Below, piece by piece: positions 16,474 to 26,100 of a stretch of DNA of 64,000 nucleotides. The DNA is from Bog-756 sp963699105 (lineage in GTDB: Bacteria > Actinomycetota > Acidimicrobiia > Acidimicrobiales > RAAP-2): assembly GCA_963699105.1 (NCBI GenBank), contig CAVOTI010000003.1:248001-312000 (forward strand). The letters are read 5' to 3'. Under the pieces are notes generated by a model. The model did no database searches and had not been told where the DNA came from. It worked only from the letters and a program-made list of their open reading frames with translations. Position 1 is the stretch's first letter. Every line of letters starts with the position of its first letter. A program made the translations under genes and the position numbers.

Positions 16474-19293
16474 GGCGTCTCCATCCGCAGCTCGACCACC
16501 GGGGTGCCGGTGTCGATGATGTCGGCCACCGTCCCGTCGTCCAGCGGCACGTTGAAGTCCACCGCCACCACCTTGCGGGGAAGCGACGGGTCGGGAACGG
16601 CGGCGATGACCATCGAGGTGGTGGCCGTCCGCACCCGCACCGATCCTCCGGCCGGCACGCCCAGGGCATCGAGGTCGGCCGGGTTGACCCGGAGCGGGGA
16701 CGGGGCCACCAGACCGGCCAGGGCCGGGGCGGCGCTGACGGCCGCGCCCAGGTCGTAGAGGGTCCGGCTGGCCACCAGGCGGACCGAGTAGCTGTCGCTG
16801 GATGCCACCGGGGGCACGTCCAGGTCGACCGGGCCCACCAGATGGTTCCGGTGGCGCCGCATGGCCAGCCTCGGCGTCGCCCCCGCCGGTGGGGTCGGAC
16901 GCCGAGGCCGGCGGTGGGCGACTCGGCCAGGCCGGCCCGGGTGGCGCTCCCTGGCGTTCGACCGACTCCACGCCGGGGACGGCGATCGGGTCCAGCGGGG
17001 CGGTGGCGGCCCGCCGGGAGAGGGCTACGGCACTGGCCCGCAACGGGGCGACGATGCCGTCACCGGCGCCGGGGGCGTCGAGCACGGCCCGGGTGATCCC
17101 CCGGTAGGCCGGTGCCAGCCGTTCCACCTCGTCCCACACGTCGCCGACCGAGTCGAGGCCCAGATCGCCGCCCATGTGGACGGCCAGCTCGCTGGCGATC
17201 ATCCAGTCGGGCCAGGCCTGGCCCGGTGGTACCAGCTTCTGTCCCAACCGGCTGATGCGACCCTCGATGTTGGTGGTGGTGCCGGGACGCTCGTGGGCTT
17301 CGGCCGCGGGAGCACCACGTCGGCCAACTCGGTGACCGGGCCGGGGGCCGACGCCACCGCCACCACGAACTCGGCTCCGGCGAGCGCGCGCTCGGCCAGT
17401 CGGCGGTCGGGAAAGTCGCCCAACGGATCGCTCCCGAGCACCACCAGAGCCCGCACCCTTGCTCCGCCACCGGCGGCTGCCCCTCCGAGGCACCGTCGGA
17501 CGCCTCCGCCGAGGCATCGGCTGGACGCGCCCCCGCCGCCGACCGCAGGATGGCCTCGGTGTCGCGACCCCGGACAGCCGGGACCGAGCCCCAGGCGTGG
17601 GTGAACCAATCCCGACCGCCGTCGAGGGTCACCCGACCGGGCAGGAGGCCCGGCGCCAGGCCCATGTCCAGGGCCCCGTGCACATTGCCGCGACGAAACC
17701 GGGCAGGAAGCGGGCGGCGGGCAGGGCCCCGGCCAGCACCTGGGCCGCCTCGGCCACCAGGGCGCCGTCCTCGGCCAGCGAGGGCGCCCGGCGATGACCA
17801 CCACGTTGCCGGTCCCGGCCAGCCGCCGGGCCTCGGCCAGGGCCGCCGGATCGGCCGCCTCCGGAGCGGAGGCCTTCGGATCGACCAGGGCTCGGGCCAG
17901 GTGCGGCGGCGTCGCCGGGCCCGTAGCGCAGGGAGACGGCGGCATAGGGGGTGAGCGACGTGGCCTGGGGGGAGAGCTCGACCAGCTGCAGGTGCCCGTC
18001 GACCACGGCCGACCGGAGCCGGAGGAACAGGATGGGGAGCTCCTCTCGGAGGTCGCCGGACAGCAGGATCACCGTGTCGGCCGCCGCCGCCTGGTCGATG
18101 GTGGCCCGGGGCAGCCCGATGGCCACCTCGGCCGGGAGTCCCGTCGCCCATCTGGGCGTCGACCGAGTCGGTGCCGACGATCCCCTTGGCCAGCTTGGCC
18201 CAGGCGTAGGCCCCCTCGTTGGTCAGCCGGGCGCCGCCCACCACCCCGACCGCCTCGGCGCCGTGCTCGAGCCGACCTTCTTCAGAGCGGCGGCCACCAC
18301 GTCGAGGGCCTCGTGCCAGGACGCCGGCACCAACGCCCCGTCCTTGCGGATCAGCGGTTCGGTCAGCCGGTCGTCACTGTTGACCGATTCGAAGGCGAAC
18401 CGCCCCTTGTCGCACAGCCAGCCGTGGTTGACCGGATCGGCATCGATGCCGAGCAGCCTGGTCACCCGGTTGGAGGACGACTGCACCGCCACCCGGCATC
18501 CCACCGAGCACGTCGTGCACGTCGACTCGACCTGGTCGAGATCCCAGGGTCGAGCGGCGAACCGGTACGGGCGTGGCGGTGAGGGCGCCCACCGGGCAGA
18601 TCTGCACGGTGTTGCCCGAGAAGTACGAGGCGAAGGGGAGCTCGGGGAAGGTGTTGACCTCGAGCAGCTCGCCCCGGCCGATGAAGTCGATCTGGGCCTC
18701 GCCGGCCACCTCGTCGGCGAACCGGGTGCAACGGCTGCACTGGATGCACCGTTCACGGTCCAACAGCACCAGCTCGGAGATGGCGATGGGCTTCTCGAAG
18801 TGTCGCTTCTCCTCCACGAAGCGGGACTCGCCCGGACCGTAGGCGAGGGTCTGGTCCTGCAAGGGGCACTCGCCGCCCTTGTCGCACACCGGGCAGTCCA
18901 GCGGATGGTTGATCAGCAGGAACTCCAGCACTCCGTCCTGGGCCTTTTTCACCTTGTCCGAGGTGGTCACCACCTCGGAACCGGCCTGGACCTCGACGTA
19001 GCAGCTGGGCTGCAGCGAGGCGCCCCGCGGTCCACTGACCTCGACCAGGCACATCCGGCACACCCCGACCGACTTCATGCGGGGGTGGTAGCAGAAGCGG
19101 GGGATGAAGGTGCCGGCCCGTTCGGCGGCGGCGATGAGCATCTCGCCCTTTGTGGGCGGTGACCTGGCGCCCGTCGAGGGTGAAGGTCACCGTCTCGACC
19201 GGCGGCGGCCGAGACGGTCGTCGACGGCGAGAGGTCGGCGCTCACGTTCTCCCGGGTGGTGCTGCCCGTGGTCGGTGGGGGTCGCTCGCTCAC
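16470..19293 (-). CDS. nuoG: NADH-quinone oxidoreductase subunit G (multiple frameshifts)
   Basis: The largest peripheral-arm subunit, carrying several Fe-S clusters. Read across frames, all ligand motifs are present: CYHPRMKSVGVCRMC (2Fe-2S), HPLDCPVCDKGGECPLQD, CIQCSRC with CPVGALT, and CTTCSVGC, followed by the molybdopterin-oxidoreductase-like body (TNIEGRISRLGQKLVPPG). About ten frame changes are needed, near 19200, 19150, 18560, 18270, 18140, 17925, 17785, 17705, 17460, 17310 and 16870. The inspected ones are single-base insertions or deletions. GTG 19293 overlaps the nuoF stop (GTGA), and the stop at 16470 overlaps nuoH. I treat it as one gene with sequence errors. Confidence 0.85.
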
Positions 19294-20597
19294 TCATAGG
19301 GGCAGCCTCCTTCCTTCACGTGGACCAGGAACTCGTCACGGAACATCTGGATGGCCGAGCCGATGGACGAAGGGATGGACGGTCCCAGCACGCAGATGGT
19401 CGTCTGCTGGGGAGGCCAGGTCAGCCCGGGGGCGATGTTGTCGCAGGCGTCGAGCAGAAGGTCGAGGTCCTGCTCCCGGCCGTGGCCGGTCTCGATGCGC
19501 TCCATGATCTTCTCGAGCCAGCCCGACCCCTCCCGGCAGGGCGTGCACTGGCCGCACGACTCGCGGGAGAAGAACTTGGTGATCCGCCAGGCGGCCCGCA
19601 CCGCGCAGGTGTGGTCGTCCATCACCACGATGGAGCCCGATCCGAGCATCGAACCGGCCGCGGCCACCTCGTCTTGGCCCAGGGGGAGGTCGATCTGGTC
19701 GGGTCCGAACCAGGGGGCCGACACCCCGCCGGGGATGAACGCCTTCAGCTCCCGGCCGTGGGGGATGCCGCCGCCGAGCACCGGGGCGTTGATCAGGTCG
19801 TTGAAGGTCGTCTTGACCATCTCCAGCTCGTACACGCCGGGCTTGTTGACGTGGCCGGCCAGGGCGAACAGCCGGGTGCCGGTGGAGCGGCCCTCCGCCG
19901 AGAGCGGCGAAGGCAGCCCCGCCGTTGAGGACGATCCATGGGAGGTTGGACATGGTCTCCACGTTGTTGACCACGGTGGGCTCGCCGTAGAGGCCGATGG
20001 CGGCCGGGAAGAAGGGGGGCTTGATGCGGGGGAAGCCGCGCTTGCCCTCGAGCGATTCGAGGAGGGCGGTCTCCTCGCCGCAGATGTAGGCGCCGGCACC
20101 CGGGTGCACCACCACGTCGACCGAGAAGCCCGATCCGAAGATGTCGGGGCCAACGGCGCCGTGCGCATAGGCGTCGTTGAGGGCAGCCTGCACCCGCTCG
20201 AGGCCGAGGGCGAACTCGCCCCGGACGAAGATGAACACCTGGGTGACCTGCAGGGCGTAGGCGGCGATCAGCACGCCCTCGATCAGCTGGTGGGGATCCC
20301 GCTCGATGAGCAGATGGTCCTTGAAGGTGGCCGGCTCGCTCTCGTCGCCGTTGACCACCAGGTAGGTGACCGGGTTCTTGCGGAGCATGGCCCACTTGCG
20401 GCCGGCGGGGAACCCGGCGCCGCCCCGGCCGAGCAGGCTGGCCGTATCGACTTCGTGGGCCACCGTCCTCGGGGGTCATGGTCAGCGCCTTGCGCAGGCC
20501 CTCGTAGCCACCGGTGGCCAGGATAGCGCTCGAGGGTGTGGGAGTCGTCGTAGCCCAGCCGGGAGGTGACGATCTTGGGCGGGTCGGTGATGGCCAC
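19290..20597 (-). CDS. nuoF: NADH-quinone oxidoreductase subunit F (frameshifts)
   Basis: The NADH- and FMN-binding subunit. The glycine-rich loop GRGGAGFPAGRKW, the segment GAYICGEETALLESLEGKRG and the N3 cluster motif CGQCTPCREGSGW are all present. Three frame changes are needed, near 20525 (extra base before LATGGYEG), 20470 (extra G before VAHEVD) and 19910 (before EGRSTGTRLF); each reads as one inserted base. The total span is an exact multiple of three. GTG 20597 shares its G with the nuoE stop (TAGTG). The stop overlaps nuoG. Confidence 0.9.
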
Positions 20598-21341
20598 TAC
20601 GACCCCTTCCCTTCGGCTGGCCGGCCGGCTTGGCCGCCGGCTGTGGCCGTCTCGGCCGCTTCCGCCGCCCGGCCTGTCCGCCTGGGCCTCGGGCCATGGC
20701 CGCCCGCTCGGCGGCCACCGTGGCCGGGTCCACCTCGAGCCCGGTGGTCCGGAGGACCCGGTTGAGCGTCCCGTGGGACGGGATCTCGCCGGATGCGGGC
20801 GCCCGAGCGCAGCTCGGCGACCAGTTGGTCGAAGCTCTCCGGGGTCTGGGCGCCGACGAAGCGGTGGTTCACCTGCACACACGGTGGACGGTCGCAGTCG
20901 GCCAGGCACTCGGCCTCCTCGAGGGTGATCGCGCCGTCGGGGGTGGTGCCCCCGGCGTTGACCCCGAGCGACTGCTCGGCGTGCTCCAGGAGCTGTGCCG
21001 CACCGCCGAGGAGGCAGGCGATGTTGGTGCACACCGCCACCACGTGCGTGCCGACCGGCTCGGTGTGCAGCATGTCGTAGAACGAGGCGGTGCCGAGCAC
21101 CTCGGTCGGGGTCACGCCGACCAGGACGGCGATGTCCTCCATGGCCTCCGGGGTGAGCCAGCCGTCCTGCTCCTGGGCCAGATGGCACAGGGGGATCAGG
21201 GCCGACACGGGGCTCGGGATAGAGCGAGATCAGCTGGCGGGCCGCGTTCGAGGTCGTCCGCGGAGAGGTGGCTCGGGGACGGCCGGACCCGGCCACGCGA
21301 CGGCCGGGGCGGATGTCGATCGGCGTCGGTGGCTCGCTCAC
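20597..21341 (-). CDS. nuoE: NADH-quinone oxidoreductase subunit E (frameshifts)
   Basis: The thioredoxin-like 2Fe-2S subunit (cluster N1a). The ligand pairs CTNIAC and CLADC are in the main frame, as is GVTPTEVLGTASFYDMLHTEP, typical of the family. The N-terminal part starting at GTG 21341 is in another frame and rejoins near 21215 (before SALIPLCHLAQEQDGW). The C-terminal part also shifts near 20795 and again before the TAG at 20597. A 40-residue A/G/R/P-rich tail follows the domain. GTG 21341 overlaps the nuoD stop as GTGA. Confidence 0.88.
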
Positions 21342-22781
21342 CGGTCCACCTCCCCCATCACCGGGTCGATGGTGGAGCACACCGCCACCGCGTCGGCCAG
21401 CAGGCCGCCCCGCATCATCAGGGGGAGCCCCTGGAGGTTGACGAAGCTCGGGCCCGCGGATGTGCATCCGGTAGGCCTTGGGCGATCCGTCGGAGACCAA
21501 GTAGCAGCCGAGCTCGCCCCGCGGGGACTCGACGGCCACGTAGACCTCGCCCTCGGGGACCCTGAACCCCTCGGTGAACACCTTGAAGTGGTGGATGAGC
21601 GCCTCCATCGACTCGTCGATCCGGCCGCGGGGAGGGGGGGTGACCTTCTTGTCCTGCACCCGGTAGTCGCCGGCCGGCATCTTCTCGACGATCTGGCGGA
21701 TGATCTTCATCGACTCGCGGATCTCGTTGAGCCGGATGGAGTAGCGGTCGAAGTTGTCGCCGTAGGTGCCGACGATGACATCGAAGTCGACCTCGTCGTA
21801 GCGGAGGTAGGGCATGGACCGCCGGAGGTCCCAGGGCACACCGGTGGAGCGCAGCACCGGACCGGTCAGGCTGAGGGCCAGGGCCTCTTCGGCCGACAGG
21901 GTGCCGATCCCCTCGGACCGCTGGCGGAACAGCGGCTGGCCGGTGAGGAGCTCGTCGTACTCGTCCGTCCGGGCCATGACCGTGTCGCAGATGACCGTCA
22001 CGTCGTCCTCCCACCCGTCGGGGAGGTCGGCGGCGGTGCCGCCGGGCCGGATGAAGTTGTGGTTCATCCGCAGGCCGGTCGTCTTCTCGAAGAAGGCAAG
22101 GACCATCTCGCGTTCTCGGAAGCCGTAGATCATCATGGAGGTGGACCCGAGGTCCATGCCGTTGGTGGCCATCCACATCGAGATGGGACGACACCCGGTT
22201 GAGCTCGACCATCAGCATGCGGATCCAGTCCGAACGCGGGCGGCATCTCCACGCCGAGCAGGGCCTCGACGGCGAGCGACAGGACCAGCTCGTTGTGGAG
22301 CGGGGCCAGGTAGTCCATGCGGGTGACGTTGGTCGATCCCTGGACGTAGGTCAGCTCCTCGCCCGTCTTCTCCATACCGGTGTGGAGGTAGCCGATGACC
22401 GGCTTCGTGCGGAGCACCGTCTCCCCGTCGAGCTCGAGCATCAGACGGAGCACCCCGTGGGTCGAGGGGTGCTGCGGGCCCATGTTGATGATCATGGTCT
22501 CGTCGTCGGTCTGCTCGATGTCGATGTCCGAGGGATCGACGGCCACACCCTCGGGCAGGCGGAGGACGGCCCCCACCTCCCGGCGCAGCTCCGACGGCTC
22601 GGTCTGGTCGCGGCGGGTCAGTTCCTGGGTGCCCTCCGAGGTCTCGGCCACGAGGCCCTGGGGCAGGTCGAATGGGCCGTCCTCGAGGAACTCGTCGCCC
22701 GAGGGCGGCGGGGCCAGCACCGTGTCGGGATGCGGCTTCCGCCGGCGTCGGCCACCGTCCGCCCGCGTCGACGTCGCTCAT
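21338..22781 (-). CDS. nuoD: NADH-quinone oxidoreductase subunit D (frameshifts)
   Basis: The 49-kDa-type quinone-site subunit. The conserved core begins near 22497 with MIINMGPQHPSTHGVLR and continues with ELVLSLAVEALLGVEMP, MMIYGFREREMVLAFFE, and SPRGELGCYLVSDG; the end reads MMRGGLLADAVAVCSTIDPVMGEVDR when put together. Frame changes are needed near 22740, 22235, 22185 and 21450. About 95 residues precede the core from ATG 22781 (ATGA overlap with nuoC), longer than in most NuoD. The extension is acidic and has no recognised domain. Confidence 0.88.
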
Positions 22782-23308
22782 CGCGGGCCCGGTGCTCCCT
22801 TGAACTGGACCGGCACCCGGCCGACTCCGTAGTCCTTGCGCAGCGGATGGCCCTCCCAGTCCTCGGGCATGAGGATGCGGGTCATGTCGGGATGGCCGGC
22901 GAACACGATGCCGAACAGGTCGTAGGCCTCCCGCTCCATGGCCTCGGTGCCCGGGTACAGCTCGAACAGGGACGGCGCCACCGCGTCCGACTTCGGGGAC
23001 CTGCAACCGGACCCGCACCCGGCGGGCCTGGCTCAGCGACAGCAGGTTGACCACCACCTCGAACCGCTCGGGCCGCACGCCCTCGGGCAGGGAGCGCCCG
23101 GGGTGGGTGAGGTAGTCGACACCGCACAGATCGGCGCACATCTCGAAGCCGTCGTCGCGGTACTCGCCGACCACGCCCGCGTACTGCTCCCGGGTGGGAA
23201 AGACCACCTCTTGGCCGGGTCGACCCGGCGCACGCGACGAGCCGCCGCCCGATTCACTGGCGCCGGCCGGCTGGTCGATCGACCTGCCGCCCCGTCGGTC
23301 ACCGTCAC
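22778..23308 (-). CDS. nuoC: NADH-quinone oxidoreductase subunit C (frameshifts)
   Basis: The 30-kDa-type peripheral-arm subunit. Recognisable parts are FEMCADLCGVDYLTHPGRS (central strand region), and the C-terminal signature EREAYDLFGIVFAGHPDMTR with WEGHPLRKDYGV. The N-terminus from GTG 23308, the middle, and the C-terminus lie in different frames, with changes near 23250-23290 and near 22990. GTG 23308 overlaps the nuoB stop, and the stop overlaps nuoD's ATG. The order B-C-D and the four-base overlaps support one intact operon gene with indels. Confidence 0.88.
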
Positions 23309-23973
23309 AGGGGCTCACCCACACTGCGGGCGATCACCGGGTTGCGCTTGGGAGTCCCGAGGTGCACGGCGTCGGGACGGTCCGGGGTCCAACCCGAGGT
23401 GGTCTCGTCGCTGTGGGTAGCCCGTCGTCGGTGTCCTCGCCTTCGTCGGTGGCCAGGCGTCGCGTCCCTCGGGCCGTCGACGCCGGTCGCGGCCGCCGGC
23501 GCCCGGTGGGTGATGTCGTCGGTCCGCACCTTCTCGTGGAGCGTGAGGATGGCGTGCATGAGGGTCTCGGGGGTCGGCGGGCAGCCCGGGGCATAGACGT
23601 CGACCGGCACGATCTGGTCGACCCCCTGGACGATGGCGTAGTTGTTGAACATGCCGCCGGTGCTGGCGCACACGCCCATCGACAGGACCCACTTGGGCTC
23701 CATCATCTGGTCGTAGACCTGACGGAGCACGGGGGCCATCTTCTGGGACACCCGGCCGGCCACGATCATCAGGTCGGCCTGGCGGGGCGAGGCCCGGAAG
23801 ACCTCCATCCCGAAGCGGGCCAGGTCGAAGTCGGCCGCGCCCACCGACATCATCTCGATGGCGCAGCAGGCCAGACCGAAGGTGGCGGGCCACATCGAGT
23901 AGGTCCGCGCCCACTTGACCAGGTCCTCGAGCCGTCCGGTGAGGAAATTGTGCTGGAGGTCTTCGAGACCCAT
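23305..23973 (-). CDS. nuoB: NADH-quinone oxidoreductase subunit B
   Basis: The subunit holding terminal cluster N2 next to the quinone site. The tandem cysteines in ATFGLACCAIEMMSVG and the downstream ligands in MGVCASTGGMFNNYAIVQG and VYAPGCPPTPETLMHAI are intact in one frame. The family core is about 160 residues. A 60-residue tail rich in R, D and T follows; alternative frames at about 23425-23470 read DEGEDTDDGL, so two compensating indels may be hidden in the tail. ATG 23973 follows nuoA by 17 bases. Confidence 0.93.
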   Translation of the reverse strand: MGLEDLQHNFLTGRLEDLVKWARTYSMWPATFGLACCAIEMMSVGAADFDLARFGMEVFRASPRQADLMIVAGRVSQKMAPVLRQVYDQMMEPKWVLSMGVCASTGGMFNNYAIVQGVDQIVPVDVYAPGCPPTPETLMHAILTLHEKVRTDDITHRAPAAATGVDGPRDATPGHRRRRGHRRRATHSDETTSGWTPDRPDAVHLGTPKRNPVIARSVGEPL

Positions 23974-23990
23974 CTGGTCCGCCCTCCGTT

Positions 23991-24548
23991 CTACGCGGCC
24001 CGACCGGGTCCGCTCGGCGTGGTGGCCGGCTCTCCGGTCGTCGGGGCGTCTGGATCGGTGGTGCCGGACCAGACGGTCGGCGGGCTGGGCCCGCCGCCGC
24101 GGCGATCGGCCGGGACCCCCGGGCCGGCCGAGATGCGGGCGATGGTCGACTCGGAGGTCCGCGCCGGCATGGCGCCCACCAGGCGCTTGGCCGGGCCCCA
24201 GCTGAGCGCTCCGTTGCTCACCAGGAAGAGGAACGAGATGAAGACGACTGCGGCGAAGACCACCACCTCGACCAGCCCGAAGGAGCGCAGCTGGCGGAAG
24301 ATCACCGCCCACGGGTAGAGGAAGACGATCTCGATGTCGAAGATGATGAAGATCATGGCGATCAGGTAGAAGCGGACCGGGAAACGGGTCGGGGGGTCGA
24401 TGCCCGGGACGATGCCGCACTCGTAGGGCGCGATCTTCGCCGCGGTCGGTCGTTTTCCCGGGGCGAGCAGCGACGAGGCCACGAACGAGAGGGCGGCGAA
24501 CAGGAACCCGAGGATGAGGAGGACGAGGATGGGCAGATAATCGTCCAC
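23991..24548 (-). CDS. nuoA: NADH-quinone oxidoreductase subunit A
   Basis: First gene of the nuo operon. This small membrane subunit has three helices and the characteristic loop KIAPYECGIVPG followed by RFPVRFYLIAMIFIIFDIEI, with the conserved Cys and acidic residues near the quinone entry. The core covers about 130 residues; a polar tail of about 55 residues rich in P, T and G brings it to 185. GTG 24548 is the start; no strong ribosome site is seen, so the message may have a short or weak leader. Confidence 0.95.
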   Translation of the reverse strand: MDDYLPILVLLILGFLFAALSFVASSLLAPGKRPTAAKIAPYECGIVPGIDPPTRFPVRFYLIAMIFIIFDIEIVFLYPWAVIFRQLRSFGLVEVVVFAAVVFISFLFLVSNGALSWGPAKRLVGAMPARTSESTIARISAGPGVPADRRGGGPSPPTVWSGTTDPDAPTTGEPATTPSGPGRAA

Positions 24549-24673
24549 AGGAAGTTGTTTTTACCACGCGCCGGTTCGGGCGAGCACATCGCGGACGCCG
24601 GGCACCGCCGCACGACCGCCGGATCGGGCCCCGGCGCCCTGCCCGGCCTCCCCGCCCCTACGCATTGGGGGTC
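24549..24673. promoter_or_regulatory. Divergent nuoA / flavoprotein intergenic region
   Basis: A 125-base gap between the nuoA start (-) and the flavoprotein start (+) that must contain both promoters. The only AT-rich patch is GTTGTTTTTACC at 24553-24564, next to nuoA. No confident -35/-10 pair, Rex-type operator (TTGTGAA with inverted partner) or hairpin was found. Confidence 0.45.
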
Positions 24674-26028
24674 GTGAGCCCGCACCCCGCACGCACCCCG
24701 GGCCCGGCCGGCGGCCCCGGAACACGTCCACGACGTCCTGGTCATCGGTGGCGGTCCCTCGGGCTCGTCGTGCGCCTACTGGCTGGCCGAGGCCGGCTGG
24801 GACGTGGCGGTGGTCGAGAAGAAGGTCTTCCCCCGCGAGAAGACCTGCGGCGACGGCCTGACCCCCCGGCTCGGTGCGCCAGATCGCCGACATGGGCATC
24901 GAGGGGTCCCTGTCCGGCGCCCACCGGTACTCCGGGCTCCGGGCCTACGCCTACGGCAAGGTCCTCGACCTGCCCTGGCCCGACCACCCGAGCTTCCCCT
25001 CCTACGGGTACGTGATCACCCGCCACGACCTCGACGCCATCGTCAACGAGCGGGCCGTCAAGGCCGGCGCCACCGTCTGGCAGGGAACCGAGGCGGTCGA
25101 GCCCCTCGTCGAGCCGGGCCCGGCGACGGCCGGGTCGGCACCGGTAGCGGGCCGGGTCCGGCACGGTGGCTGCCCTGCGTGTGTCGGCGCGGTGGTCAGG
25201 GACAAGTGCCACCGGGACCGTCCGCGAGGTGCGGGCCCGCTACGTGGTGGTGGCCGACGGGGCCAACTCGCGCTTCGGACGGGCCCTCGGCACCGCCCGT
25301 GACCGAAGCCAGCCGATGGGGATGGCCCTCCGCGGCTACTACACCTCGCCCGGCCACGATCAGACCTTCATCGAGTCCCACCTCGACATCCGCGACGGTG
25401 ACGGCAAGGTCGTCCCCGGGTACGGGTGGATCTTCCCGTTGGGCGACGGGCGGGTCAACGTCGGGGTGGGCCTGCTGTCCACCGACCGGAGGTGGAAGGG
25501 CGTCAACACCTCGACGCTGATGGACCACTTCGTGGCCTGGGCCCCGAAGGAGTGGGAGCTCTCCCCTCCACCTGCCTCGGACCCCCCACCGGGGGCAAGC
25601 TGCCCGATGGGCCTGGCCGTCGGACCCGAGGGTCGGAGCCACGACGCTGGTGGTGGGCGACGCCGCCGGTCCGATCAACCCGTTCAACGGGGAGGGGATC
25701 GCCTACGGCTACGAGACCGGCCGGCTGGCCGCGGCCTCGCTGGGCGAGGCCCTGCCGGGTGGCGGGTCGAGGCGCTCTGATCGTTACGAGACCCGGCTCG
25801 AGGAGGCCTACGGCCTCTACTACCGGGTGGCCCGGGCGTTCATCCGCATGATCAGCCGGCCCGAGCTCATGCGGCTGTGCGTGGGGACCGGCATGCACTC
25901 CGAGTCGCTGATGGGCTGGATCCTGCGGATCATGTCCAACCTGCTGCGGCCGGACGAGACCGGACCGGCCGAGGCCGCCTACCGGGCCGCTGGCCCTGAT
26001 CGCCCGCCTGGCCCCCGAAGGGGCCTGA
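24674..26028 (+). CDS. Geranylgeranyl-reductase-family FAD oxidoreductase (menaquinone side-chain reductase type; frameshifts)
   Basis: A flavoprotein likely to saturate one isoprene unit of the menaquinone side chain, as mycobacterial MenJ does. Visible are the FAD dinucleotide motif DVLVIGGGPSGSSCAYWL, the family motif FPREKTCGDGLTPR, YVVVADGANSRFGRALG, and VVGDAAGPINPFNGEGIAYG with the second FAD-contact GD motif. Frame changes occur near 24715, 24873 (extra C), 25160, 25560-25635 and 25990. The GTG at 24674 is the only upstream start seen. The location divergent from nuoA fits a role in the quinone pool that complex I reduces. Confidence 0.8.
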
Positions 26029-26100
26029 CCGAGCAGCCCGGCCCGGCCGGCCCGGGCCGTGCTCGGCGGGACCCGCCGGCTCACTGTCTCGGGTGCTCGG

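Noticed and set aside
14899..16758. A 619-codon open frame on the + strand opposite nuoH/nuoI, and similar long + strand frames opposite nuoL, nuoM and nuoN.
   Set aside because: They mirror GC-rich genes on the other strand, are rich in G, H, D, Q and R, and show no domain. Every conserved residue is on the - strand.
16470..23308. nuoG, F, E, D and C as degraded pseudogenes.
   Set aside because: All cofactor ligands and junction overlaps are intact and codon choice is unchanged between breaks; single-base sequence errors explain it better.
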